DNA of 64,000 bases, from contig DHKO01000009.1 in NCBI GenBank assembly GCA_002404895.1, forward strand, positions 62,001-126,000. Reading direction: 5' to 3'. The notes beneath the pieces were generated by a model. That model had not been told where the DNA came from. It was given only the letters and a program-made list of their open reading frames with translations, and did not search any database. A program made the position numbers and the translations under genes. Origin of the DNA: Treponema sp. UBA4692. Its GTDB lineage: Bacteria > Spirochaetota > Spirochaetia > Treponematales > Treponemataceae. Below are positions 42,887 through 50,837 of this stretch, in pieces (position 1 is the stretch's first letter; each line of letters starts with the position of its first letter).

Positions 42887-43746
42887 ATGAAAGTTTCGAA
42901 AATTTTCTGGGGGGGGTAGCCCTTGTCGCTCTCTCATTCGGTTTTATGTCTTGTTCGGAAGATGATGATGACCCGAATGAGATGATTACAGGAAGTAATA
43001 AAAATTATAGTATCAATTATGATAACTCGGACTCATCAGCAACGAGCCGCGGTTACAAAACAACAACTTTCAAACATTTAGGTGAGCTTGTAAAAATCAC
43101 AATCAACAACCAGTCATCAAGCTCTAAAGACGGTGTAATTGGATTCATTTGGGACTTAAAACAGTCTAAAAGCGTTGATGGTGCTGCTGTAACTGATTCT
43201 GGCTATCAAAATTTCTTTGCGGTAGGAATCAGAAATAATAAAGAAACACCGGAATATTACATCTCAAAATTTTTCAATGTAACAGATTTGCAGGCGGACA
43301 ACTTTGGCGCTTGGGATTCTTCTACCAATAAAGCTGTAACAGTTTCTTCTCACGCGGATGGAATTGCAAAAACAACACCAGCAGAACTTGTGGTTTCTAA
43401 TTTTAAAAGTTTGACTTCTTCTGTTTTGAGCAATGGAACATTGACTGTATATGTTGATATTTATCCTGTTTATTCAGGTTCAAAATACGGTGTTGATATT
43501 GCAAACCATTCATCAGATGCTGATGGTTCTTATGTTGTAGACTTCTACAATGCAGATCCGACAGATTCATCTGCAAATGCGACAAAGCTTGATTCTGTAG
43601 TAATTGGAACAGATTCTACAGGCTACACTGCAAAGCCAGACCAGTACACACTTGGTGTTTACGCAAATGTGTATGGATATAAAACACTTAACGGCGCTTG
43701 GTATCTTGCAAAAGATTATGCCGACGCAGAAGTTGTTGAAGAGTAA
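42887..43746 (+). CDS. Poly-G phase-variable lipoprotein, copy 2 (OFF as sequenced)
   Basis: The ATG at 42887 follows AAGGAG at 9 nt and encodes MKVSKIFWGG through G8 (42909-42916), meeting TAG at codon 11. One more G gives WGGVALVALSFGFMSC, a good lipoprotein signal peptide, followed by an intact 266-codon body with no further break up to 43746. Mature chain: acidic Asp/Glu start, then Ser/Thr/Asn-rich strands, ending KDYADAEVVEE. Function unknown. Body differs from copy 1 except for scattered matches, while leader and signal peptide are nearly identical (19 of 23 residues). A -1 ribosomal slip or transcript slippage on the Gs could also express it. Confidence 0.8.
42909..42916 (+). repeat. 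Poly-G tract (G8) in signal-peptide codons
   Basis: Eight Gs in codons 8-10. G8 gives a stop three codons in; G9 opens the frame. Equal in length and codon position to the tract at 7660-7667. Confidence 0.92.
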
Positions 43747-43773
43747 TCTTTAGCTACACATTCTTGCAAAAAA

Positions 43774-43801
43774 GGCGTTCATAAATTGGAACGCCTTTTT
43801 T
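43774..43801 (+). terminator. Terminator of the poly-G lipoprotein
   Basis: GGCGTTC/GAACGCC stem with 8-nt loop and six Ts, 28 nt after the stop. Confidence 0.85.
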
Positions 43802-43819
43802 ATTCACGTTTTTGCTTTT

Positions 43820-43860
43820 ACGGAGATTTCAAGTCGCACTTGAAATCTCCGTGTTTTTTT
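43820..43860 (+). terminator. Second terminator, perfect 15-bp stem
   Basis: ACGGAGATTTCAAGT / ACTTGAAATCTCCGT with a 3-nt loop, then G and seven Ts. It stands between convergent genes and strengthens the separation from the omptin gene. Confidence 0.85.
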
Positions 43861-43888
43861 ATACAAGGCAGCCTTTCTCGATTTCTTT

Positions 43889-44956
43889 CTAAATCACCTT
43901 GACCTTGACTCCGATTCCTAAAGAAAAATACTGCATTGTCGCGCCGGAGTCCTGCCCGGAGTCATAAAAATCATCTTGCCTTGAGTCCTGAAAATAGTCG
44001 TTGAACCAAGTTCCGCGGATTGTTTTAAGGCAAAGCAGTCCCGAGGAGGAAAAATTCAGGTCGAAAAACTTTGAAAGCGCGACGCTTAATTTTGCGTTCA
44101 TCTTCAATGCCGGAACAACTGGAAAACACGCGCTTTGAATCTGCCGGTAATGCTTTCCGTACCATTTTCCGCTGTTTTTTGCCCAGTGAGTGTCCATCGA
44201 GTAAAAATAGGCGAAAGGAGACGCAAGAAAATCGAAAGAAAAATCCGCCTTTTTGCAGATTTTGCAGCGAGCCTTAACGCCAGCCCACGTGTAGAACGAG
44301 TGCCTGTAATAGTCGATTGGCGCGAGATACTGCTTTTTGCCGGTTTCAGGATTCACACGCGGATAGTGGACGGAGCTTTCATCATGCCACGAGTGCTTTC
44401 CGTCAGAATACCAGCCCTCCGCATCCTCGCGCGAGAAAGAGTCGTAATCGTACTGAAAAGAAATCAGCGGAGAAAGTGAAAGATTTTCCAGAACGTCAAA
44501 ATCATAATAAACGCTGGAGACAACGCTGTAATTCTCAATCGCCTTGTTGTCTCCGAGGGAATAAGTCGTTTTCATTGAATAGTCGGAAGTGTTTTTCCAG
44601 TCGGAATCAGACATAATCCCGGATTTCAAATTCTGGATTGAGGTCAAAAATGACGCGTCAAAATGAATCCGGCTGTAGCCTGCCTCGATTTCCGCGCCGT
44701 AAAGAAAAAGTTTCTTGTCCCATGAAAGATAGCTTGCCTTTTTTGAGTCGTCGTCGAATTTTGAATAGTAAAGGTATTCTCCAAGATGTCCGCTCGCGTA
44801 TGAAAATTCAGGCGCAATGCTGAAATGAAATCCGCCTGGTTTTTTCCCGCTTTCACCGCCGCCGAAAATCTGCGCGGACGCAAGCTGCAGCGGAAAAAAC
44901 ATAAAAGAGAGAAGCACGAGAACTTTAAGGCGCGCTTTAGACATTTGCCGTTTCAT
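43889..44956 (-). CDS. Omptin-family outer-membrane protease (copy 2)
   Basis: 355 residues; signal peptide to about residue 28, then barrel-type strands. Counterparts of the OmpT catalytic residues are Asp117 and Asp119 (MSDSDW) and Asp255/His257 (SMDTHW). Upstream, LGEYLYY and SYLSW match the strand region before the first Asp pair. A long extracellular loop (residues 170-215) carries extra Trp/His/Asp. Compared with copy 1 at 5737 it is longer and richer in Asp and Trp loops, so substrate choice may differ. It converges on the poly-G lipoprotein gene. TAAAAT stands 9 nt before the ATG without a Shine-Dalgarno. Confidence 0.74.
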   Translation of the reverse strand: MKRQMSKARLKVLVLLSFMFFPLQLASAQIFGGGESGKKPGGFHFSIAPEFSYASGHLGEYLYYSKFDDDSKKASYLSWDKKLFLYGAEIEAGYSRIHFDASFLTSIQNLKSGIMSDSDWKNTSDYSMKTTYSLGDNKAIENYSVVSSVYYDFDVLENLSLSPLISFQYDYDSFSREDAEGWYSDGKHSWHDESSVHYPRVNPETGKKQYLAPIDYYRHSFYTWAGVKARCKICKKADFSFDFLASPFAYFYSMDTHWAKNSGKWYGKHYRQIQSACFPVVPALKMNAKLSVALSKFFDLNFSSSGLLCLKTIRGTWFNDYFQDSRQDDFYDSGQDSGATMQYFSLGIGVKVKVI

Positions 44957-45127
44957 TTTTGCGGAATTTTACGATTGGAAATTTTGGAAACTGAAATCCT
45001 AAAATGCGCGCCGCTTATTTTACATTCCATTTTTTTTGATGAATCTTTTCCGTGAAATTTCAAAAGCTGAAATCAATTTTGAAAGTGTCTTAAAAACGTT
45101 TTAAACTGTTTTTCCTGTAAAAGCAAA

Positions 45128-45226
45128 AAAGCCCGGGACAGCTTTTCTTGGAAAGCCTGAAAAACCTCAAGATTTTCTCTTTCCGTATTTTTCAAGCTTT
45201 TTGATTTTCTGCCCGGGCTTCCCATA
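45128..45226 (-). ncRNA. Structured region after adk: extended terminator or small RNA candidate
   Basis: Minus strand: AAGCCCGGGCAG and CTGTCCCGGGCTT close a 95-nt element and the second arm is followed by T6. Inside, CTTGAAAAA/TTTTTCAGG and GGAAAG/CTTTCC can pair but cross each other, giving two alternative structures or a pseudoknot. It starts about 12 nt after the adk stop. Ordinary terminators are far shorter. Confidence 0.45.
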
Positions 45227-45238
45227 ATTTTCTAAAAG

Positions 45239-45871
45239 CTAGTTTTTCGGAAACTTCGCCTCAAATTCCTTGAGGACTTTTTCCGGAGCCGGCTTCGCGT
45301 CGATGTCAACAAGGTTTCCTTTCGCCCTGTAGAAGTCGATGAGGGGAGCTGTTGACTCGCGGTAAACCTCAAGTCTGTGCTTGATTGACTCAGGCTTGTC
45401 GTCATCGCGTGTATAAAGCTCGCCGCCGCATTTGTCGCATTTTCCGGACACCTTCGGAGGATTGTTCTTCACGTGGTACATCTGTCCGCAGTCCTTGCAG
45501 CAGATTCTTCCGCCCAAACGCTCGACAACTGCGCTGTCCTCAATGTCAAAGTTCACAGCCGCGTCGATTTTCGCGAAAGTCTCCAAAGCCTCAGCCTGAG
45601 GAATTGTGCGCGGAAATCCGTCAAGAATGTAGCCCGCTTTTGTGTCGTCCTTTGAAAGGCGGTCTTTCACAAGTCCGATTGTGATTTCATCGCTCACCAG
45701 TCCGCCGGCGTCAATAATCGCCTTGGCTTTTTTTCCAAGCTCTGTCTGGTTCTTGATGTTCTCGCGGAAAATGTCGCCTGTTGAAATGTGCGGAATTTTG
45801 TAGCTTTCCGCAACCTGCTTCGCCAAAGTTCCTTTTCCGGCTCCCGGCGGTCCTAAGAAAATAAAATTCAT
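45239..45871 (-). CDS. adk: Adenylate kinase (zinc-lid type)
   Basis: 210 residues. ATP + AMP to 2 ADP, cytosol. P-loop FLGPPGAGKGTLA at the start, AMP-binding ISTGDIFRE and DGFPRT, and a lid with four cysteines (CCKDC ... CDKC, residues 127-150) that should bind zinc. AGGAG lies 7 nt before the ATG. Followed on its own strand by the structured element 45128-45226; upstream lies an R2 repeat and rarA. Confidence 0.96.
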   Translation of the reverse strand: MNFIFLGPPGAGKGTLAKQVAESYKIPHISTGDIFRENIKNQTELGKKAKAIIDAGGLVSDEITIGLVKDRLSKDDTKAGYILDGFPRTIPQAEALETFAKIDAAVNFDIEDSAVVERLGGRICCKDCGQMYHVKNNPPKVSGKCDKCGGELYTRDDDKPESIKHRLEVYRESTAPLIDFYRAKGNLVDIDAKPAPEKVLKEFEAKFPKN

Positions 45872-45914
45872 TTTTGTCTCCTGTTATTTATTTTATTTTT
45901 TTGATTTCTTTTTT

Positions 45915-46094
45915 GGGCGTTCCGGCAAAGCTCCGCTTTTCCGTCGGGTCTTTCGAGGTTCCATTCTCGGCCATAATTTCCATGCCAAGTCTCCACGGAC
46001 GGAGACTTATAAGCAAAAATCTTTTCGAGAAACTTGTTTCTCGTCAGAACAGGATGTCCAAGAACGGCTTCGCCGCCTCTACAGCCCCTAACGC
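45915..46094. repeat. GC-rich intergenic repeat, R2 family
   Basis: GGGCGTTCCGGC at 45915 to CCCTAACGC ending 46094, about 180 bp. The centre (GTCTCCACGGACGGAGAC hairpin) differs from the other two copies, while the ends match. Lies between rarA and adk. Confidence 0.7.
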
Positions 46095-46101
46095 GCCCGC
46101 T

Positions 46102-48555
46102 TTATTTTAGCACACTTACCGTCAGGAACTCAATTTCCGTTTTCCAGCTGAAAAGATTTTTCTGGGCGGAAACAAGCAGCAGATTCTTGATTTTCTCCAA
46201 GTCCTCGCCGCCTAGCGCATTGTAAAGAGCCGAGCCGTAGCTTGAAGACTTTGCGTCGAACCATTTTGAAATCTCCGCCTCCGTGATTCTCCGCTTTTCC
46301 TCCACAGCTTTTGCCGCGCTCTTTATGCCAAAACTGTATTTCTTGAAGCTTTCCTTGATTGAGTCCGCATTCCATGCGAAAAGCGGATTAGTTTCATCTC
46401 CGAAGAATTCGTTTTCGGCAAGCTGCATTTTCTTCATCATAACGTCAAAATTCTCATCGAGAACCGCCGTCGAGCGAAGAAGCACCTGGCTCAAAATCAG
46501 GTCGCTGATTCTCTGTCCGTTTCTCGGAATCCGCTGGGAAATCACAGCCTTGAAATTTTCAGGCAGAAGCGAGCCAGCCTTTGAAATCTGGCTTAGACTG
46601 TACGCAAGAACGTCCGCCGAGTCCTGAGTTGTGAACGGGTCGCGGAAAAAAATCCTGTCAAAAACAATATCTTTTTTTGAAAAATTCTCGAGAATCTGCC
46701 GGAAAGTCTCAGCCGTCAGAAAATTCTCCTCGGTTTTCGGTCTTGTGACAAGAAGAGGACGGTCAAGGTCGTCGAGAGTGCGCCCGTACTGCTCCATGAT
46801 TTCTTGTCCTTTCTCGCTCCGGCAAATTCCGCAGGTGATTCCTTCTGGCGTTTTCCGGCTCACGTCCCAAAGCAAAAGCCCGTCGTCCGCGTTCCAGACA
46901 AGCGAGCGGGTGTGCCTTTCAAGCTTTGCGAGCTTCACCATCGCGTCGCGCACTGAAAGCAGAACCTCAGCGCGGTTTGTGTCAAGACGGCTCCGCCACA
47001 TCTTGTCTGCCTTGTTCAAAGCCGCTTCCTTGCGCTCGTCTTTCGGGCTGAACGTGAGGTTTTCCGTTTTTACGGTCTCGTTCTGCTTGAAATTCTGGTT
47101 TATCCACCATTCGCCGATTGGATTCGAGAAGTCATCGGCAAAATGCGGAAGAGGATGCATTCCGCAGCTTGCGCCCGAAGCAGGCTTTTCTGGCGCGATT
47201 CCTTCAAGAATCGTTGAAATCTGCATTTCACGGCGGCTTAACACCTCGTCCCGGATTTTCGCCTCGTAGCCCTGGGTTGTCGGAGTGTAAAAGACACGCC
47301 CAACAAGCTCGCTTGGAAGATACTGCTGCGAAACCCAATGGTCGCGGTAAGCGTGCGGATATAAATATCCGTCGCCATGCCCGAAGCCCTCCGCGTCTCT
47401 TGAAGAGTCCCGGAGATGGTTCGGAACTTCCGCGTCCTCTTTTTCAACGCTTGAAAGCGCGTCAAAAAAGGCCATTGAGGAATTTGACTTTGGGCAGGTG
47501 GAAAGATACAAGGCCGCGTGCGCAAGAAAATATCTTCCCTCTGGAAGCCCCACACGGTCAAAAGCCTCGGCGCAGCTGTTCACAACAGAAACTGCGGCAG
47601 GGTCGGCAAGACCTGTGTCCTCGCATGAAGAAATCAGCATGCGCCGGAAGATAAAATGCGGATCCTCGCCTGCCCTCACCATGCGCGCAAGCCAGTACAT
47701 CGCCGCGTCCGGGTCGCGCCCCCGGAGAGACTTTATAAAAGCCGAGATTATGTCGTAATGATAGTCTCCGTCGCGGTCATAAAGAACAACTTTTTTCTGG
47801 ATTGACTCCTCGGCGGTCTCCTTTGAGATTGAAATCGTGCTTCCATACGGCGGAACCGGAATTCTGGCCGCCGGGTCCCATTTCTTAGGCGTTGTCTCAA
47901 CGGCAAGCTCCAGCGCGTTCAAAAGCGAGCGGCAGTCTCCGTTTGCGGTGTCAACGAGATGCTCAAGCGCGCCTTTCTCAAATTCAACATTCCAGTGTCC
48001 GTATCCGCGCTCCACGTCTGAAAGAGCCATTCTCGCGGCTTTCATCAGGTCGTCTTTCGTGAGAGGTTTGAGCTGGAAAACTCGGCTTCGGCTTACAAGA
48101 GCCTTGTTCACCTCAAAAAAAGGATTTTCCGTGGTTGCGCCTATAAGAATTATCGTGCCGTTCTCGACCCACGGCAAAAGCGCGTCCTGCTGCGCCTTGT
48201 TCCATCTGTGAACCTCGTCCACAAAAAGAATCGTGCGGCGGTTGTAGAGCTTGTAAAACTCGTCAGCCTTTTTTATCGCATCGCGTATGTCCGCGACTCC
48301 TGTGAGAACCGCGTTCAGCGTTATGAAATTTGACTTTGTGTGATTCGCAATCACGCGGGCGAGCGTTGTCTTTCCTGTTCCAGGCGGTCCGTAGAAAATA
48401 ACCGAGGAAAGCTGGTCGGCCGCAATCGCGCGGCGCAGAAGCCGCCCTTTTCCGACAATATGGTCCTGTCCGATATACTCGTCCAAATTTCGAGGCCTCA
48501 TGCGCGCCGCAAGAGGCTGCTTCTGTGATTTTGCATTATCAAATAAGTCTTCCAT
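46102..48555 (-). CDS. rarA: RarA/MgsA-type AAA+ ATPase with long C-terminal methyltransferase-like domain
   Basis: 817 residues. Residues 1-445 are a complete RarA: Walker A FYGPPGTGKTTLA at 56, Walker B LFVDEVHRWNKAQQDALL, sensor ATTENP, and the RarA tetramerisation region (LPSELVGRVFYTP near 430). RarA acts at stalled replication forks. Residues from about 460 are extra: RHTRSLVWNADDGLLLWDVS, CGICRSEKGQEIMEQYGRTL, FDRIFFRDPF and a QRIPRNGQRISDLI stretch follow the order of motifs of a class I methyltransferase, though the glycine loop is altered (NADDG). Normal RarA is about 430-450 residues. SD AGGA precedes the ATG. Confidence 0.85.
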   Translation of the reverse strand: MEDLFDNAKSQKQPLAARMRPRNLDEYIGQDHIVGKGRLLRRAIAADQLSSVIFYGPPGTGKTTLARVIANHTKSNFITLNAVLTGVADIRDAIKKADEFYKLYNRRTILFVDEVHRWNKAQQDALLPWVENGTIILIGATTENPFFEVNKALVSRSRVFQLKPLTKDDLMKAARMALSDVERGYGHWNVEFEKGALEHLVDTANGDCRSLLNALELAVETTPKKWDPAARIPVPPYGSTISISKETAEESIQKKVVLYDRDGDYHYDIISAFIKSLRGRDPDAAMYWLARMVRAGEDPHFIFRRMLISSCEDTGLADPAAVSVVNSCAEAFDRVGLPEGRYFLAHAALYLSTCPKSNSSMAFFDALSSVEKEDAEVPNHLRDSSRDAEGFGHGDGYLYPHAYRDHWVSQQYLPSELVGRVFYTPTTQGYEAKIRDEVLSRREMQISTILEGIAPEKPASGASCGMHPLPHFADDFSNPIGEWWINQNFKQNETVKTENLTFSPKDERKEAALNKADKMWRSRLDTNRAEVLLSVRDAMVKLAKLERHTRSLVWNADDGLLLWDVSRKTPEGITCGICRSEKGQEIMEQYGRTLDDLDRPLLVTRPKTEENFLTAETFRQILENFSKKDIVFDRIFFRDPFTTQDSADVLAYSLSQISKAGSLLPENFKAVISQRIPRNGQRISDLILSQVLLRSTAVLDENFDVMMKKMQLAENEFFGDETNPLFAWNADSIKESFKKYSFGIKSAAKAVEEKRRITEAEISKWFDAKSSSYGSALYNALGGEDLEKIKNLLLVSAQKNLFSWKTEIEFLTVSVLK

Positions 48556-48705
48556 AATTTTCCTGATTTTGTCTGAAAAGAAAGCGTTTCAAGAGCAAAT
48601 TTCGCGTTCAAAAAAAGCGATAAAATCTCTTCAAATTCTTAGCGATTATATCACGAAAGAGACTTTGACGCAGAGCCGCCACACACAGAAAATGAGCTAG
48701 GAAAC

Positions 48706-48762
48706 GAATGGCATTTCGCCACAAGTTGAAATTGAATGGGGCAGCGAATGGCATTTTGCCAC
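48706..48762. repeat. Two-unit 40-bp direct repeat
   Basis: GAATGGCATTTCGCCAC at 48706-48722 and GAATGGCATTTTGCCAC at 48746-48762, spaced exactly 40 bp. Both contain a short GGC/GCC hairpin. Purpose unknown. Confidence 0.5.
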
Positions 48763-48777
48763 GCACGAAAATAAAAT

Positions 48778-48811
48778 CGGGCGGCTCGTGGCATAACCTC
48801 AAAGCCGCCCG
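48778..48811 (-). terminator. Terminator of the lipoprotein/barrel pair
   Basis: CGGGCGGCT/AGCCGCCCG, nine perfect pairs, followed on the minus strand by ATTTTATTTT. About 30 nt after the stop at 48842. Confidence 0.78.
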
Positions 48812-48841
48812 ATTGCTAAAAATATGAATTATCTTTTTTCG

Positions 48842-49969
48842 CTACTCGCGGTTCCATTCGTCCTCATCAGGATAGTAGCCCCACAGACCAACATTGTCGA
48901 GCGTCGCAGAAGTGCTTGAAGAAGAGCCAGAGAACTCCGCCGCCGCAAAAATCGGTGTGCTGTACTCGTTTTTGCCCGGATAGACGGCAAGCAGAGCTGG
49001 AACTTCATAATAGGAAGAAAGAGCCGAAGCCGCATTGTTGTCAAAATCCTGAACGGAAGAGCCAGGCTTGTTTTTATCCTTGCTGTCAGCTCCCATTGTA
49101 ACTTGCTGGATTCCCTCTGTGGTTCCAAGAAGCATATAGTCTTGAGTGAACGCCATAGAAATGATGTTGTCGCTATCTGTGTCAATAGAAGTCCAGGAAG
49201 CACCGTCAGTAGAATAATAAATGTCGTCGCCGCTGGCAGTGTAGACGCAAGTCGCTTCGGCAGATTCTGTTTCATTTGAAGTTGACGCGCGGTAAGGCGA
49301 AAGAATCACGCCTTTTCCCCTAAGATAAGTCGCGCTGAGAACGTCTGAAATATCTCCGCTGTTCGCTATAGAATAATAATTGCTGCCTGATGCAACTTCG
49401 CTCCATACGCTTGGGTCTGTCTGTTCAGCCGTAAGCGAAGATGTAAGTTCATAAACCGCACCGTCATATATAAAAAACGCTTTTCTGTTGCTTTCAGCCG
49501 GAGTATTTGTGCAGAAGATAAGGAAAGCAGTGCTTGAATAGTCAACGGTGAGAAGACATTCCCAAGATATATCTGTTACATTTCCATCTGAATCTTCAGT
49601 CGCAGTTCCTCTCCAAAGTTTTCTTTCATTTCCAACATTGTATCCGTCGTCGTCATCTGTATAAGAAAGTGAAACCGCATAAAGACATTCATTATCCGCC
49701 GCCAGATTATAAATTGTAGTCTCTGGCGTTTCCAGTTTTTTCCAGTTTCCAGTAGCTGTTGTGCCTTTCGGCTGACAATAAATTCTTCCATTTGCAACGT
49801 AAATATTGCTTTTGTATCTTACAATCGCCTGAACCGAGCCGCTTACAGTCGGGTCGTTAAGCTTGACCTCGTTTCTGATGTCGGCAAAGATAACGTCGTT
49901 GCAGGAAAGCATGGAGAACAAGAGAACCGAAAGAAAAGCGGCAAAAAATGCTTTGAGTGATTTTTTCAT
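48842..49969 (-). CDS. Hypothetical lipoprotein with propeller-like repeats
   Basis: 375 residues from the ATG at 49969; lipobox MLSC (Cys23). The mature chain has repeated four-strand units with Ser/Thr-Trp turns (RIYCQPKG...NWKKLE, IYYSTDGASWTSIDT, MLLGTTEGIQQV), as in BNR/kelch-like propellers; such folds often bind surface ligands. Ser-rich C-terminus. AGGAGA lies 11 nt before the ATG. It is 14 nt behind the barrel gene, so the two form a barrel-lipoprotein operon. Exact family not recognised. Confidence 0.75.
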   Translation of the reverse strand: MKKSLKAFFAAFLSVLLFSMLSCNDVIFADIRNEVKLNDPTVSGSVQAIVRYKSNIYVANGRIYCQPKGTTATGNWKKLETPETTIYNLAADNECLYAVSLSYTDDDDGYNVGNERKLWRGTATEDSDGNVTDISWECLLTVDYSSTAFLIFCTNTPAESNRKAFFIYDGAVYELTSSLTAEQTDPSVWSEVASGSNYYSIANSGDISDVLSATYLRGKGVILSPYRASTSNETESAEATCVYTASGDDIYYSTDGASWTSIDTDSDNIISMAFTQDYMLLGTTEGIQQVTMGADSKDKNKPGSSVQDFDNNAASALSSYYEVPALLAVYPGKNEYSTPIFAAAEFSGSSSSTSATLDNVGLWGYYPDEDEWNRE

Positions 49970-49983
49970 TTTTTCTGATTCTC

Positions 49984-50628
49984 CTAGAAGTGATAGCGCG
50001 CGGAAATTCCGAACGAGCCGAAGATTCCGTAGTCGTTCTTGCTTGAGTCCGAGTACCACTGCGGCATATACATCGCGTTCCCCTCAAGGCCGAAAGACCA
50101 GCTCGGCGTAACGCGGTAGTAGACTCCAGCCTGCCCCTCAAGCGTGAGCCCCGGAAAATAAGTCTGGCTAAGGTAGTTTTCCATTGCGACACCGCCCGAC
50201 AAAGTGATTGGAAACTCGAATCTGCCGTATGTCGGCTGGAAAGTGAAATCCAAAAGAATCGGAATGTAAGTGAAGATGTTCTCTCCGATTGTCGGATTGT
50301 AGCCGAACTTCACGTTCAAGCCCACCGCAAACCAGCTTGTGATGAACCTGTGGTAGCCAAGCGAGCCTGCGCCTCCAAGCGACATTTTTCCTGAGCGGTA
50401 AAGCGGAAAAGTGCCGCCGAAATTCAGCGGGGCTGTCGCCATCAGGTCAATCTTGATGAACTGGTCGCCCGGCTCATTGTATTTAAAATTCTGTTTTGTC
50501 TGGATTTCTTTTTTGTCTTCATCGCCTGAGTTTGCGTCCATGTTCTCATCGGCAAACGCAAACGAAGCGAGCAGGAAAACCGCGGAAAAAAGCGCGAGAA
50601 AACGCTTAATAGTTTCTTTTTGTCTCAT
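49984..50628 (-). CDS. Small outer-membrane beta-barrel protein
   Basis: 214 residues: signal peptide to AFADE, acidic linker, then about eight amphipathic strands with aromatic belts (LNFGGTFPLYRSGKM, WFAVGLNVKFGYN, YIPILLDFTFQPTY, GVYYRVTPSWSFGLEG) and a C-terminal Phe (ISARYHF), the standard signal for barrel assembly. Size and strand count resemble the TP0733-like eight-strand treponemal barrels (family memory, not tested). First gene of the pair with 48842-49969. Confidence 0.76.
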   Translation of the reverse strand: MRQKETIKRFLALFSAVFLLASFAFADENMDANSGDEDKKEIQTKQNFKYNEPGDQFIKIDLMATAPLNFGGTFPLYRSGKMSLGGAGSLGYHRFITSWFAVGLNVKFGYNPTIGENIFTYIPILLDFTFQPTYGRFEFPITLSGGVAMENYLSQTYFPGLTLEGQAGVYYRVTPSWSFGLEGNAMYMPQWYSDSSKNDYGIFGSFGISARYHF

Positions 50629-50753
50629 AGTGTCTCTTTGATATTATTAAATAGATAGTAATTCTACGGAAAATAAGCTATATTTTCAACATTATAAAGA
50701 AAAACAATCACGGCAATAAGTTACGGATTCTATTCTGTGGATTTTATAAAAAA

Positions 50754-50799
50754 CGTGTTCATTTAGATTTTCAGATTTTTGATTTTCAAGATGAACGCG
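50754..50799 (+). other. Stem-loop in the folD leader
   Basis: CGTGTTCAT at 50754-50762 pairs with ATGAACGCG at 50791-50799 (8 of 9). I compared it with the tetrahydrofolate riboswitch and found no match; role unknown. Confidence 0.35.
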
Positions 50800-50837
50800 G
50801 ATCAAAATAAAGTTTGAGTTAAAAATTGGAGGAAAAA

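Noticed and set aside
50642..50837. Tetrahydrofolate riboswitch before folD
   Set aside because: A stem-loop exists but the conserved core of that riboswitch is not found.
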